Source: an uncultured Porphyromonadaceae bacterium (GTDB taxonomy: Bacteria; Bacteroidota; Bacteroidia; Bacteroidales; Muribaculaceae). Taken from it: DNA of 62,259 nucleotides. Under the pieces are notes generated by a model. It saw nothing but the letters and a program-made list of their open reading frames with translations. It did not search any database and was not told where the DNA came from. Numbering within the stretch: the first letter of the stretch is position 1; each line of letters starts with the position of its first letter. The stretch lies in contig CABUIC010000014.1 of NCBI GenBank assembly GCA_902491515.1, forward strand, positions 1 through 62,259, in the 5' to 3' direction. The position numbers and the translations under genes are program-made. Positions 36,976 through 44,276 of the stretch are shown one piece after another.

Positions 36976-36983
36976 CAAAATTA
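36976..36983 (-). promoter_or_regulatory. -7 element abutting the mltG start
   Basis: The minus-strand sequence is TAATTTTG. The expected start site at about 36972 is one base before the ATG (36971), so the mRNA should be leaderless. Confidence 0.6.
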
Positions 36984-37040
36984 CAAAAAACTCGCCTCCC
37001 TACAAAAAACATACTTCAGCATAATTCCACGCCTCCCGTT

Positions 37041-37072
37041 CGCCGCGGACGCACCAATGGCGCGTCCCTACT
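37041..37072. repeat. REP-like palindrome, copy 3
   Basis: On the minus strand GTAGGGACGCGCCATTGGTGCGTCC, an imperfect stem (37047-37055 with 37059-37067). The flanks TTGAAAATG and GAACGGG match copy 2, in inverted orientation relative to it. It lies in the 208-base gap between mltG and the GNAT gene, where nothing else is seen. Confidence 0.65.
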
Positions 37073-37179
37073 CATTTTCAATAATATACAAGGATATAAC
37101 CACAAGAAATTTCTTTACTTGACAGTCCTGAGTATATCCCTCGTCCGGAGGGCGGTTGTGTGGAGCGGCTGCCGGTCCG

Positions 37180-37758
37180 TCACCCGAGTCTCATATGGTC
37201 CATTACCTCGCCGGCGAAGGGGCGCTCGCCGATTGGGCGGAAGCCGAGGGAGTCGTAGAGGGCGCGGGCGCGGGTGTTGGTCTTGTCGCAGAGGAGCCCC
37301 ATGGGCTTGCCGCTCTCGCGCGCACGCCCGGCCCCGGCCTCGATAAGGGCCCGGGCTATGCCGCGACCGCGGAACTCGGGCCAGACAGCAAGCGAATCAA
37401 GATAGAATTCGTCGGGGCCGCACTCCTCGGGGAGGAGGTCGACGGGCGCTCCAGGGTCCAGCCCGATACGCTTCGCGGCCTCCGCGAAGAACACGCGCCG
37501 CATCCGCTTCAGGCCCTCGCCGTCGTAGCAGACAAGCACCCCGGCCACGGTCTCTCCGTCCCCGTCAAGGGCCACGAGACTGTTGCGGTAGCTGTACTGC
37601 GAGTCCTCACGGGCCGCAAGGTCCGCGAAAAGAGCCTCGACATCCTCCGGCCTATGTTCCGGGCCCGCAAGTTCGCGGGCCAGTTCGGGGCCTATCGCCA
37701 TTGTCACCGCGCGCCCTATCAGTGGGGCGTCTTTTTTTCTTGCTGCGATTATTCTCAT
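37180..37758 (-). CDS. GNAT family N-acetyltransferase
   Basis: 192 residues from the ATG at 37758; the in-frame extension upstream is a run of Lys/Arg lying across the promoter and is rejected. The acetyl-CoA-binding motif is clear: YLDSLAVWPEFRGRGIARAL (Q/RxxGxG/A form) followed by a C-terminal NTRARALYDSLGF motif. The acceptor substrate is unknown. It is transcribed alone and stops 208 bases from mltG. Confidence 0.88.
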   Translation of the reverse strand: MRIIAARKKDAPLIGRAVTMAIGPELARELAGPEHRPEDVEALFADLAAREDSQYSYRNSLVALDGDGETVAGVLVCYDGEGLKRMRRVFFAEAAKRIGLDPGAPVDLLPEECGPDEFYLDSLAVWPEFRGRGIARALIEAGAGRARESGKPMGLLCDKTNTRARALYDSLGFRPIGERPFAGEVMDHMRLG

Positions 37759-37781
37759 ATGCTCTTGTTGCTGATTTTTCA

Positions 37782-37789
37782 CAAATTTA
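37782..37789 (-). promoter_or_regulatory. -7 element for the GNAT gene
   Basis: The minus-strand sequence is TAAATTTG, with an expected leader of about 20 bases to the ATG at 37758. Confidence 0.55.
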
Positions 37790-37860
37790 GTCAGTTTTTT
37801 CCACAAAATCATCATCCGCCGTCTTTTTCGTCGCTTTTTCCGCCTCATTCGTCGCTTTTT

Positions 37861-37892
37861 TTGCCGTTTTTGAATTTCCATGCCTAACTTTG
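37861..37892 (+). promoter_or_regulatory. Promoter before the histidine kinase remnant
   Basis: TTG (37861-37863), a 21-base spacer and TAACTTTG (37885-37892). It would still transcribe the broken kinase gene and run antisense into the flavodoxin remnant. Confidence 0.6.
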
Positions 37893-37923
37893 CATCGTGT
37901 TTCAACGATAAACGATTTCCAAG

Positions 37924-38420
37924 GTGAAAAAGATTTTACTCGGCACAGCCGCCATCGCTTACCTGCGACTCTGGCTCGGGGATACATACGAAACAGCCGA
38001 ACTCCGGGCCCGCACTGCCGACTGCGAGCTCCGCTATCTCAAGAAGCAAATCAACCCCACTTCCTCTTCAACGTCCTCAACAATGCCGGAATAATGATTT
38101 ACGAGGACCCTGCCTTCGCCGAAAGGATGCTCCGTCGCTTCCGGAATCTCATTGATTATCAGCTCGGACTAAGCCTCCGCACCCATACCACCCTGCGCGA
38201 CGAGATTTCATTCCTCACCGACTATCTCGAGCTCGAGAAGAGCCGCCGCTCGGCTTTCGGCTTCGGAATCCTCGGCGCCCATGAGCTCCTTGACACACGG
38301 GTCCCGGTACTGCTGTTCATTCCCTTTGTCGAGAACGCCGTGAAATTCTGCGGCACAGCGGACGGACGCATCCCCCGCGTGGACGTCTCCTTCTCGCGGA
38401 CAGAAGCCGGACTCTGTTTC
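37924..38420 (+). pseudogene. Broken LytS/YehU-type sensor histidine kinase
   Basis: A GTG start gives KKILLGTAAIAY, then jumps without membrane segments to a juxta-kinase helix ending LRYLKKQINP. At about 38055 one C of a C-run is missing: the frame breaks exactly at the phospho-acceptor box and continues in the next frame as HFLFNVLNNAGIMI, RRFRNLIDYQLG, LRDEISFLTDYLELEK and PFVENAVKF. These are hallmarks of the HisKA_7TM/LytS group that phosphorylates LytTR regulators. Similarity ends at GLCFRCR near 38415, before the ATP-lid glycines. The gene thus has an internal deletion, a frameshift and a lost 3' end, and no partner regulator is beside it. Confidence 0.8.
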
Positions 38421-38960
38421 CGCTGTCGAGTCCTCGGCGTCGGCGCATGCCGTGATGTAATAGAATTCCTTACCCCCGAGGCCCTTGTTGCGGTAACAGC
38501 GGTCCATCAGAGTCTTCAGCTGGCCGTCGATATTCATGTAGTAAACCGGGCTCGAGAGGACGATAATGTCGGCTTTCGTCATCTTTTCGATGATGAGGGG
38601 AGCCTGATCGTCAGCGCTTACGGAGTCGGCCGAATGCTCGTGGCACTCGTGGAAGAAGTCGATTTTGTAGTCGTCAAGAAAAATCTTTTCCACATAGCCG
38701 CCGGCTTCACGGGCTCCGCGGACGAACTCGTCGCAGAGAAGGTCCGTGTTGCCTCCCCGCCGCGGGCTTGCCGAGAGGACAAGCACCGTCTTGTGCTCTT
38801 TGTTGACAGTGGAAGTGTCCGACTGCGCGATGTTGTAGACCGGCAGATTCTGCTCCACCCCGGCCGCAGCCGCTTCATTTGCTGTTTCCTGAGACCCTGC
38901 GCACGAACCGAGCGCGCAGCCGAGCCCTGCGACAGCCAGGACTATAAGTGTCTTGTTCAT
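38208..38960 (-). pseudogene. 3'-truncated flavodoxin-like (NADPH-dependent FMN reductase family) lipoprotein gene
   Basis: The frame is open for 250 residues but only the first 175 or so (38430-38960) look like protein of this family. They show a lipoprotein signal (LGCALGSC, Cys near 20), then KTVLVLSASPRRGGNTDLLCDEF (FMN phosphate loop) in the flavodoxin fold, ADIIVLSSPVYYMNIDGQLKTLMDRCY, and GKEFYYITACADAED. The remaining 75 codons are simply the antisense of the kinase remnant. The normal C-terminal third is missing, so an inactive or altered product is expected. It has its own promoter. Confidence 0.75.
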
Positions 38961-38993
38961 TGTTTTATGATAATTGCAAATTGATTACATCTG

Positions 38994-39022
38994 CAAAATT
39001 ACGAAATTTTCGGTTCCGTCAA
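38994..39022 (-). promoter_or_regulatory. Promoter of the flavodoxin-like gene
   Basis: On the minus strand TTG (39020-39022), an 18-base spacer and TAATTTTG (38994-39001). The expected leader is 30 bases. Confidence 0.6.
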
Positions 39023-39100
39023 TTGTATTTTTCACTGTCCATGTTGCAAAAAAAGGTGTCCGGTCATCGCCTTGGCGCTTTGCCTCGGCAAAGAAAACTT

Positions 39101-39114
39101 AGTGGAGCTGGAGG
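39101..39114. repeat. Possible attachment-site core matching the tmRNA 3' end
   Basis: AGTGGAGCTGGAGG is identical and in the same orientation to 40974-40987 at the tmRNA 3' end. Similarity weakens beyond it (TTG, CCCT, TCCAAA still align). The arrangement fits the two ends of an element inserted at ssrA. Confidence 0.45.
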
Positions 39115-39712
39115 CACTTGTCCCTATCCCTCCAAATGCGCTCATATCAGCAACTTGCAAAATCGAAATTTTGCTGTGCCACTAATTTGCAACCTAATTT
39201 CATGAACCCCGTTCTGCCTCTTGCAACACGGCTGTTGTTGGTTCCTTTATAAGTGCAAAGGAGTTCTTAGAGTTCTTCCTCGTTAAGAGGAAGACGTTAT
39301 CTCCATTTATTGCATATACGTCAGGCTGTTTGGTATTCCGTGCGGTTTACCGAGCTTTTTTTGCGCTGAAGTGGGCAGCGAGAGATTAACTCGGTCAGAC
39401 CTCGTTGAGCTAAAGGTTTAGCGGGCTACCGGATTGTCGGCGGTTAGGCCATCAAAAGCCGACGGTTCAACCGAAGCCGACCACAGCACCCAAAGCCTGA
39501 GAATAAATCAAGGTTCAACCCAGTCATTCTGACCTCTAAATCATGGAAGAGAACGATAATTAATACGTCTAAAATCCTATTGATGATATGATGAACAATC
39601 AAGACTGTCATGTCAATAGAGTGGAATAGCTGGGATTATTCAATGAACAAGTTCATAGTTGCGTGGCTTCAGATTTTTGATTCTGCAGACTAGAAGTTTC
39701 ATAATTTTTATC
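39115..39712. other. Gene-poor tract, probable remnant of an integrated element
   Basis: About 600 bases with no credible gene on either strand and lower GC than the flanks. It holds several inverted repeats: GCAAAAT/ATTTTGC near 39156-39173 beside the putative attachment core, and a GTCGGC...GCCGAC cluster with CGGTTCAACCG near 39437-39482. Such repeats near an attachment core could be recombinase-binding sites, or may be a structured RNA. No integrase is recognisable. Confidence 0.4.
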
Positions 39713-39720
39713 TAAATTTG
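39713..39720 (+). promoter_or_regulatory. -7 element for lrgAB
   Basis: TAAATTTG, with an expected start near 39724. This makes the ATG at 39745 rather than any upstream codon the likely lrgA start. Confidence 0.55.
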
Positions 39721-39744
39721 CACCGAAATTACTCGATTGACATT

Positions 39745-40119
39745 ATGATACTACAATTCGGTGTTTTGTTTGCATTTCTCGCCATTGGCGAATTTCTTGT
39801 TAATCTCACAGGCATTCCGATTCCGTCAAGCATTATCGGCATGGTGCTCTTGTGCGCATCGCTCAAATTGGGAATTGTGAAGCTGGGATGGGTGGAAAGA
39901 CTTTCCGGTTTCCTTGTGCATAATCTCGGATTCTTCTTTGTGCCCGCAGGTATCGGTCTTCTGAATTGTCTCGGGATTATCGCCGACCAATGGATTCCAA
40001 TAGTTTTCGCCACTGTCATAAGCACATTCATAATCATTGCTGTTACAGGTTGGGTTCACCAGCTTGTGCGCTCCGCTTCTTCCAAGTTGACTCATAAATT
40101 CGCAAAGGAGGCTGAATAA
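39745..40119 (+). CDS. lrgA: CidA/LrgA family membrane protein
   Basis: 124 residues from the ATG at 39745. Four hydrophobic segments carry the family pattern FLAIGEFLVNLTGIPIPSSI, GMVLLCASLKLG, FFFVPAGIGLLN and VFATVISTFIIIAVTGW. LrgA with LrgB forms a holin-like or transport (pyruvate, glycolate-type) membrane system. The stop overlaps the lrgB start. GC content is visibly lower than in flanking genes, hinting at acquisition. Confidence 0.9.
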   Translation: MILQFGVLFAFLAIGEFLVNLTGIPIPSSIIGMVLLCASLKLGIVKLGWVERLSGFLVHNLGFFFVPAGIGLLNCLGIIADQWIPIVFATVISTFIIIAVTGWVHQLVRSASSKLTHKFAKEAE

Positions 40120-40817
40120 TGGATTTCCTGCAAAACAAATTTTTTCTCATAGCCCTTACTTTCGGCTTCTACCTCGGCGCGCAGCTCCTTCAGAGACGCA
40201 CTGGAATAAAGCTGCTCAATCCTATCCTGATTGCAATAGCTGCAATGATTGTTTTCCTTCTGATATGCGATATCGACTACGATACCTATAAAAAGGGAGG
40301 TGAATACATCGACTTCTGGCTCAAGCCTGCGGTGGTTGCCCTCGGTGTACCTCTCTACAAGCAGCTTTCGTCCATAAAACGGCAACTTCTTCCGCTTCTG
40401 CTGTCAGAACTTGCAGGATGTGTTGCCGGTATTGTAAGCGTAGTACTTCTCGCCGATTTATTCGGTGCCACTCGTGAAGTTGTCATCTCGCTTGCGCCAA
40501 AGGCGGTCACAACACCCATAGCCATGGAGATCTCAAATGCCATGGGAGGTATTGCACCCCTCACTGCTGCGGTGGTAGTGGCCACCGGGATTTTCGGAGG
40601 AATGACCGGGTTTAAAATTGTAAAGATGAGCCATATTCATTCGCCCATTGCAGGTGGCTTGTCTATCGGTACGGCAGCACACGCTGTAGGCACCTCCGCA
40701 GCTATGGAACGCAGCGAACGCTTTGGTGCATTTTCATCAATAGGGCTGACACTAAACGGTCTCTTCACTGCTCTTCTCGCTCCAATGATTCTGGGGCTGC
40801 TCGGATATTCCACGTGA
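40119..40817 (+). CDS. lrgB: LrgB family membrane protein
   Basis: 232 residues with about seven membrane segments. Family landmarks: EYIDFWLKPAVVALGVPLYKQ, SLAPKAVTTPIAMEISNAMG and GLSIGTAAHAVGTSAAMERSE. It is coupled to lrgA by a TAATG overlap and is the second half of the LrgAB/CidAB-type system. The gene ends 45 bases before a hairpin with T-run. Confidence 0.93.
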   Translation: MDFLQNKFFLIALTFGFYLGAQLLQRRTGIKLLNPILIAIAAMIVFLLICDIDYDTYKKGGEYIDFWLKPAVVALGVPLYKQLSSIKRQLLPLLLSELAGCVAGIVSVVLLADLFGATREVVISLAPKAVTTPIAMEISNAMGGIAPLTAAVVVATGIFGGMTGFKIVKMSHIHSPIAGGLSIGTAAHAVGTSAAMERSERFGAFSSIGLTLNGLFTALLAPMILGLLGYST

Positions 40818-40861
40818 ACATAGTAACAAATAGCCGTCCGTGGCGGTCTTTTTTCTGTCCG

Positions 40862-40886
40862 ATGACGGTCCTGAGCCGTCATTTTT
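40862..40886 (+). terminator. Terminator of lrgAB
   Basis: ATGACGG (40862-40868) pairs with CCGTCAT (40876-40882), followed by TTTT. Confidence 0.65.
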
Positions 40887-40890
40887 AGGC

Positions 40891-40928
40891 ACGAAAAAAC
40901 CGCACAATAAGTTGATATTGTGCGGTTT
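40891..40928 (-). terminator. Terminator of the tmRNA gene
   Basis: AAACCGCACAAT (40897-40908) pairs perfectly with ATTGTGCGGTTT (40917-40928); on the minus strand a T-run follows the stem. It begins about 48 bases past the mature tmRNA end. Confidence 0.85.
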
Positions 40929-40975
40929 AGTCTTCTTTGGACTTTTGTTGGCCGGAATCTGTCCGACCCGTCAAG

Positions 40976-41372
40976 TGGAGCTGGAGGGGATTGAACCCTC
41001 GTCCAAACGTGGAATCAATGAGCTTTCTACGTGCGTAGTCTCAAGTTGATTTTCGAGCCGTGGCAGGCCTGAAACCACCAACTGCGGCCTTAGTCCCTAA
41101 GATTTCGGAAGCCTTCCGGGACGCCGGGCTTCCTATTTCCGATATTCCTGCACCGCCGGGTCGACAAGTCTCGGAAAAAGGACCGTCGGGCGATGTCTTG
41201 TCGCTGCAACTTTTGCGGCGATTAAGCTAATCTACTGTACTTCGATTAGGCAGCAAGAGCGTAGTTGTTTTCGCCATTTAAAAGAATCGCAACCTGATAT
41301 TAAAGAGCATAGGCTACAAAGCTCTGCACGCTTACACACCGCTTCTGCACGCTGTCAAAGCCAGTCAGCCCC
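40976..41372 (-). ncRNA. ssrA: Transfer-messenger RNA
   Basis: About 397 bases. The 5' end GGGGCTGACTGGCTTTGACAG pairs through its first seven bases with CAGCTCC at 40977-40983, forming the tRNA-like acceptor stem with discriminator A. The T-arm GGGTTCAATCCC lies just inside the 3' end. CCA is not encoded. The tag frame (41275-41246) reads GENNYALAA then TAA, the Bacteroidetes-type tag. tmRNA with SmpB frees stalled ribosomes and marks the nascent chains for degradation. The gene has its own promoter and terminator. Confidence 0.95.
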
Positions 41373-41387
41373 GGATTGTAAGGACTG

Positions 41388-41418
41388 CAAATTTAATGCT
41401 TTTTCTTTTTGCGTGCAA
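41388..41418 (-). promoter_or_regulatory. Promoter of ssrA
   Basis: On the minus strand TTG (41416-41418), a 20-base spacer and TAAATTTG (41388-41395). The expected start is about 12 bases before the mature 5' end. Confidence 0.75.
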
Positions 41419-41460
41419 TAGTATTAACACGATTTAACTCGATTTTAATTCGTTATTTGC

Positions 41461-41468
41461 TAATTTTG
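41461..41468 (+). promoter_or_regulatory. -7 element for nhaC
   Basis: TAATTTTG, with an expected start near 41472. It rules out the upstream in-frame start codons and leaves the ATG at 41538 (or a TTG at 41502). Confidence 0.55.
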
Positions 41469-41537
41469 CAATTCCAATACGTACAATTATCTGAGCCTAC
41501 ATTGAAAATAACACACTTTCTGTACTCGTCCCGCGGG

Positions 41538-42995
41538 ATGCGGGCGTTACCGCTTGTCTGGGCCGCCGCTCCGGTGGCTCTGTTGCTGAGCATTTTCATG
41601 CTTGTTCTTGTAATTTCGGGAGCCGACGCCATTTCTGCGTGGAGCTCGCCCGCACTGCTGATTGCATCGGCGGCGGCGCTGGTGATTGCCCGCAGCCACG
41701 GCGCCCTGACGCGACGAAGTCTCCGCCTGGGCTTTGCGCGGAGTGCCTCGCAGCTTCTTCCGGCCGTTGTGATGCTCATTTTCATATCTACGGTCGCCAC
41801 GACATGGATGCTATCGGGCGTTGTTCCGACGCTCATGGACTACGGCATCCGAATGCTCAACCCGCAGATGTTCCTGATTGTGACCTGCGCCGTATGCTCG
41901 CTGGTGTCGGTCCTGACGGGGAGTTCGTGGAGCACCATCGCGACGATAGGCCTGGCCTTCATGGGCATAGGAACTGTCCTGGGCTTCTCTCCGGCATGGA
42001 TTGCCGGGGCTGTAATCTCGGGGGCTTATTTCGGCGACAAGGTTTCGCCCCTGAGCGACACGACTGTGGTTGCCTCCTCGGCCTGCGGAGTCAATATCTT
42101 CCATCATATCCGCTATCTGATGCTTACGTCTGTACCGGCGATGCTGATTGCGATGGGAGTGTATGGTTTCGTGGGTCTTACGGTAGAGGCGCCGACGCAC
42201 ATCGAGTCGATGGAAATTCTGCACCATCTGGAGTCGAACTTCAACATTTCGGTCTGGACCCTTCTCATCCCGGTTCTTACAATCACGCTCATCGTGATGC
42301 GCATAAACACAACGCTGACACTTGCCATCAGTTCCCTGATGGGTCTTGCCGGAATTTTCGTTTTCCAGCCGGAACTTGCCGCCCGTCTCACGGCTGAGGC
42401 CGGCGGTTCGGGAGCGGCGGCAGTCGCCGGACTTCTCTGGGACGCGACAACTTTCGATTCGGGGTATGAGCTTTTTGATTCGCTGGTGGCCACGTCGGGC
42501 ATACTCGGGATGACGTCTACGATTGCCCTTGTGCTCTCGGCGATGATATTCGGGATGGTGATGATAGGCACGGGCGCACTCTCGACAATCACCCGCGCCA
42601 TAACGTCGCGGCTTCGGACCCGCTTCCCGGTGATTGCCACGACCGTAGGCAGCGGGCTGTTCCTGAACAGTTGTACGGCGGACCAGTATCTCTCAATCAT
42701 TATCGGAGGAAATATGTTCAGGGACGCCTACCGTCGCACGGGCATGGAGCCGCGGCTTCTGAGCCGCACGCTCGAGGACTCGGTGTCGGTCACATCGGTA
42801 CTGATTCCATGGAATTCGTGCGGCGTCACCCACAGCGCAGTCCTTGGCGTGGCGACGGTTGCCTACTTTCCGTTCTGCATCTTCAATTACATGTCGCCGA
42901 TAATGACGCTTGTGCTTGCGTATACCGGACTGGGCATACGCAAGAGCGTCCGCGGAGGAGCCGGGCCCGTCAGGGCAACATCCGCGCGAGCATAA
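41538..42995 (+). CDS. nhaC: Na+/H+ antiporter NhaC family protein
   Basis: 485 residues from the ATG at 41538, with about twelve membrane segments. Typical NhaC stretches include LTGSSWSTIATIGLAFMGIG, GAVISGAYFGDKVSPLSDTT and SCTADQYLSIIIGGNMFRDA. The PLSDTT and NSCTADQ motifs mark the two inverted halves of the fold. It exchanges sodium and protons or related substrates. The 3' end overlaps convergent cinA by 26 bases. Confidence 0.92.
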   Translation: MRALPLVWAAAPVALLLSIFMLVLVISGADAISAWSSPALLIASAAALVIARSHGALTRRSLRLGFARSASQLLPAVVMLIFISTVATTWMLSGVVPTLMDYGIRMLNPQMFLIVTCAVCSLVSVLTGSSWSTIATIGLAFMGIGTVLGFSPAWIAGAVISGAYFGDKVSPLSDTTVVASSACGVNIFHHIRYLMLTSVPAMLIAMGVYGFVGLTVEAPTHIESMEILHHLESNFNISVWTLLIPVLTITLIVMRINTTLTLAISSLMGLAGIFVFQPELAARLTAEAGGSGAAAVAGLLWDATTFDSGYELFDSLVATSGILGMTSTIALVLSAMIFGMVMIGTGALSTITRAITSRLRTRFPVIATTVGSGLFLNSCTADQYLSIIIGGNMFRDAYRRTGMEPRLLSRTLEDSVSVTSVLIPWNSCGVTHSAVLGVATVAYFPFCIFNYMSPIMTLVLAYTGLGIRKSVRGGAGPVRATSARA

Positions 42996-44223
42996 GCAGC
43001 GCTTCAGTCGTGGCCCGGTCAATCACGCGTTCCCTTTTTCCGGGGAAGCGGAAGCACCGGGCCTCGATTTGTTTATGTCCGTCCCGGATATATCCTGCGG
43101 CAATCCACACGGTGCCCACGGGCTTTTCCGGAGAGCCTCCTCCGGGGCCGGCTATTCCTGAGGTAGCCACGGCTGAGGTGGCGCCGAGGGCGCTCATCGC
43201 GCCTTCGACCATTGCACGGACAACGGGCTCGCTTACGGCTCCATACTGCAATATATCGTCCATCGAGACACCAAGCAGGCCATTCTTGACGGCGTTGGCA
43301 TAGCTTACGACGGAACCGAGGTAAACATCGGAGCACCCGGCGATTTCCGTAATCCGCCGGGCTATGTTTCCTCCTGTGCAGCTTTCGGCTGATGCGAGGG
43401 TGAGATTGTTGCTGCGCACACGGTCGAGAAGAATTTCAGCGGCGGTGGCATCGCCGTCGAAGACAAGGAGCTCGCCGAGAATGGCCCTGAGCCTTGCGAA
43501 TTCATCATCAAAGCGGGCGTCGAGCGCCGAGCGATCCTTGCCGCATCCGTCGAGACGGAGGCGAATCAGACCCGGAACGGGAAGATATGCGAGGTGAAGG
43601 CCGCGGGGAAGGGCATTCTCAAAACCGTCAAGCCTGGCCGCGAGGTCAGATTCGGTAATTCCCGAGACCATGACTGAGCGATGGCGGAAAAAGACATCGG
43701 GCGAGAACTTGCGGACAACCTCACCGAGGAGCTCTCCGTCGGCAAGAATCCCCTCAGTCTCGAAAGGCACACCGGGAAGCGAGACAAGCACCTTTCCGTC
43801 TTTCTCGAACCACATGCAGGGGGCGGTGCCGTATCTGTTCTGAATGACCCGGCAGGAGGAGGGTACGAGCGCCTGCCCCATTGTCAGCTCATTCATCCGC
43901 AGTCCGCGCGCCTTGAAAACCCGGCGCACGTTTTCGGCCACCTGAGGATCCTCGCGTAGCTCACCGCCGAAGATGTCGGTCAGCACACGTTTGGTAATGT
44001 CGTCCTTGGTGGGTCCGAGACCACCGGTGGAGACCACGAGGTCGGCTTCCCTGAGAGCGGCGTCGACAGCCTCGCGTATTGCAGAAGCAGAGTCGCCGAC
44101 AGTACGCACTCCCACGGTCTCCCATCCGCGGGCTGAGAAAGCCCGCGTGACGGCGCGGGAATTCGTATCGGCAACCTGTCCGAGAAGGATTTCGTCGCCG
44201 ATGATGATGATTGAAAGTTTCAT
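42970..44223 (-). CDS. cinA: CinA family protein (nicotinamide-nucleotide amidase)
   Basis: 417 residues from the ATG at 44223 (MKLSIIIIGDEILLGQ). The N-terminal MoCF-like domain has DTNS and VVSTGGLGPTKDDITK; the C-terminal PncC amidase domain has ASAESCTGGNIARRIT, SVVSYANAVKNGLLGV and TSGIAGPGGGSPEKPVGTVW. It recycles NMN formed by NAD-dependent ligase and handles ADP-ribose. It is the last gene of the hpt-adk-OMP-tsaD-cinA run, 53 bases after tsaD. Confidence 0.95.
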   Translation of the reverse strand: MKLSIIIIGDEILLGQVADTNSRAVTRAFSARGWETVGVRTVGDSASAIREAVDAALREADLVVSTGGLGPTKDDITKRVLTDIFGGELREDPQVAENVRRVFKARGLRMNELTMGQALVPSSCRVIQNRYGTAPCMWFEKDGKVLVSLPGVPFETEGILADGELLGEVVRKFSPDVFFRHRSVMVSGITESDLAARLDGFENALPRGLHLAYLPVPGLIRLRLDGCGKDRSALDARFDDEFARLRAILGELLVFDGDATAAEILLDRVRSNNLTLASAESCTGGNIARRITEIAGCSDVYLGSVVSYANAVKNGLLGVSMDDILQYGAVSEPVVRAMVEGAMSALGATSAVATSGIAGPGGGSPEKPVGTVWIAAGYIRDGHKQIEARCFRFPGKRERVIDRATTEALLMLARMLP

Positions 44224-44276
44224 TGCTTTAAGATGGTGGAACCGACGCCCTACCATTTGGAGCGTCGGGAAAGGGT

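Noticed and set aside
37759..37905. Lys/Arg-rich N-terminal extension of the GNAT protein
   Set aside because: The extension lies across the promoter region and is low in complexity; the ATG at 37758 begins the family-like part.
37890..38984. Single 364-residue plus-strand protein spanning the kinase and flavodoxin regions
   Set aside because: Only residues about 55-175 resemble a kinase; the rest is antisense of a flavodoxin-like gene. It is better explained as two pseudogenes joined by deletion.
39101..39140. A tRNA or second tmRNA copy
   Set aside because: Only 14 bases match the tmRNA end and no acceptor or T-stem partner is present. It fits an attachment core at most.
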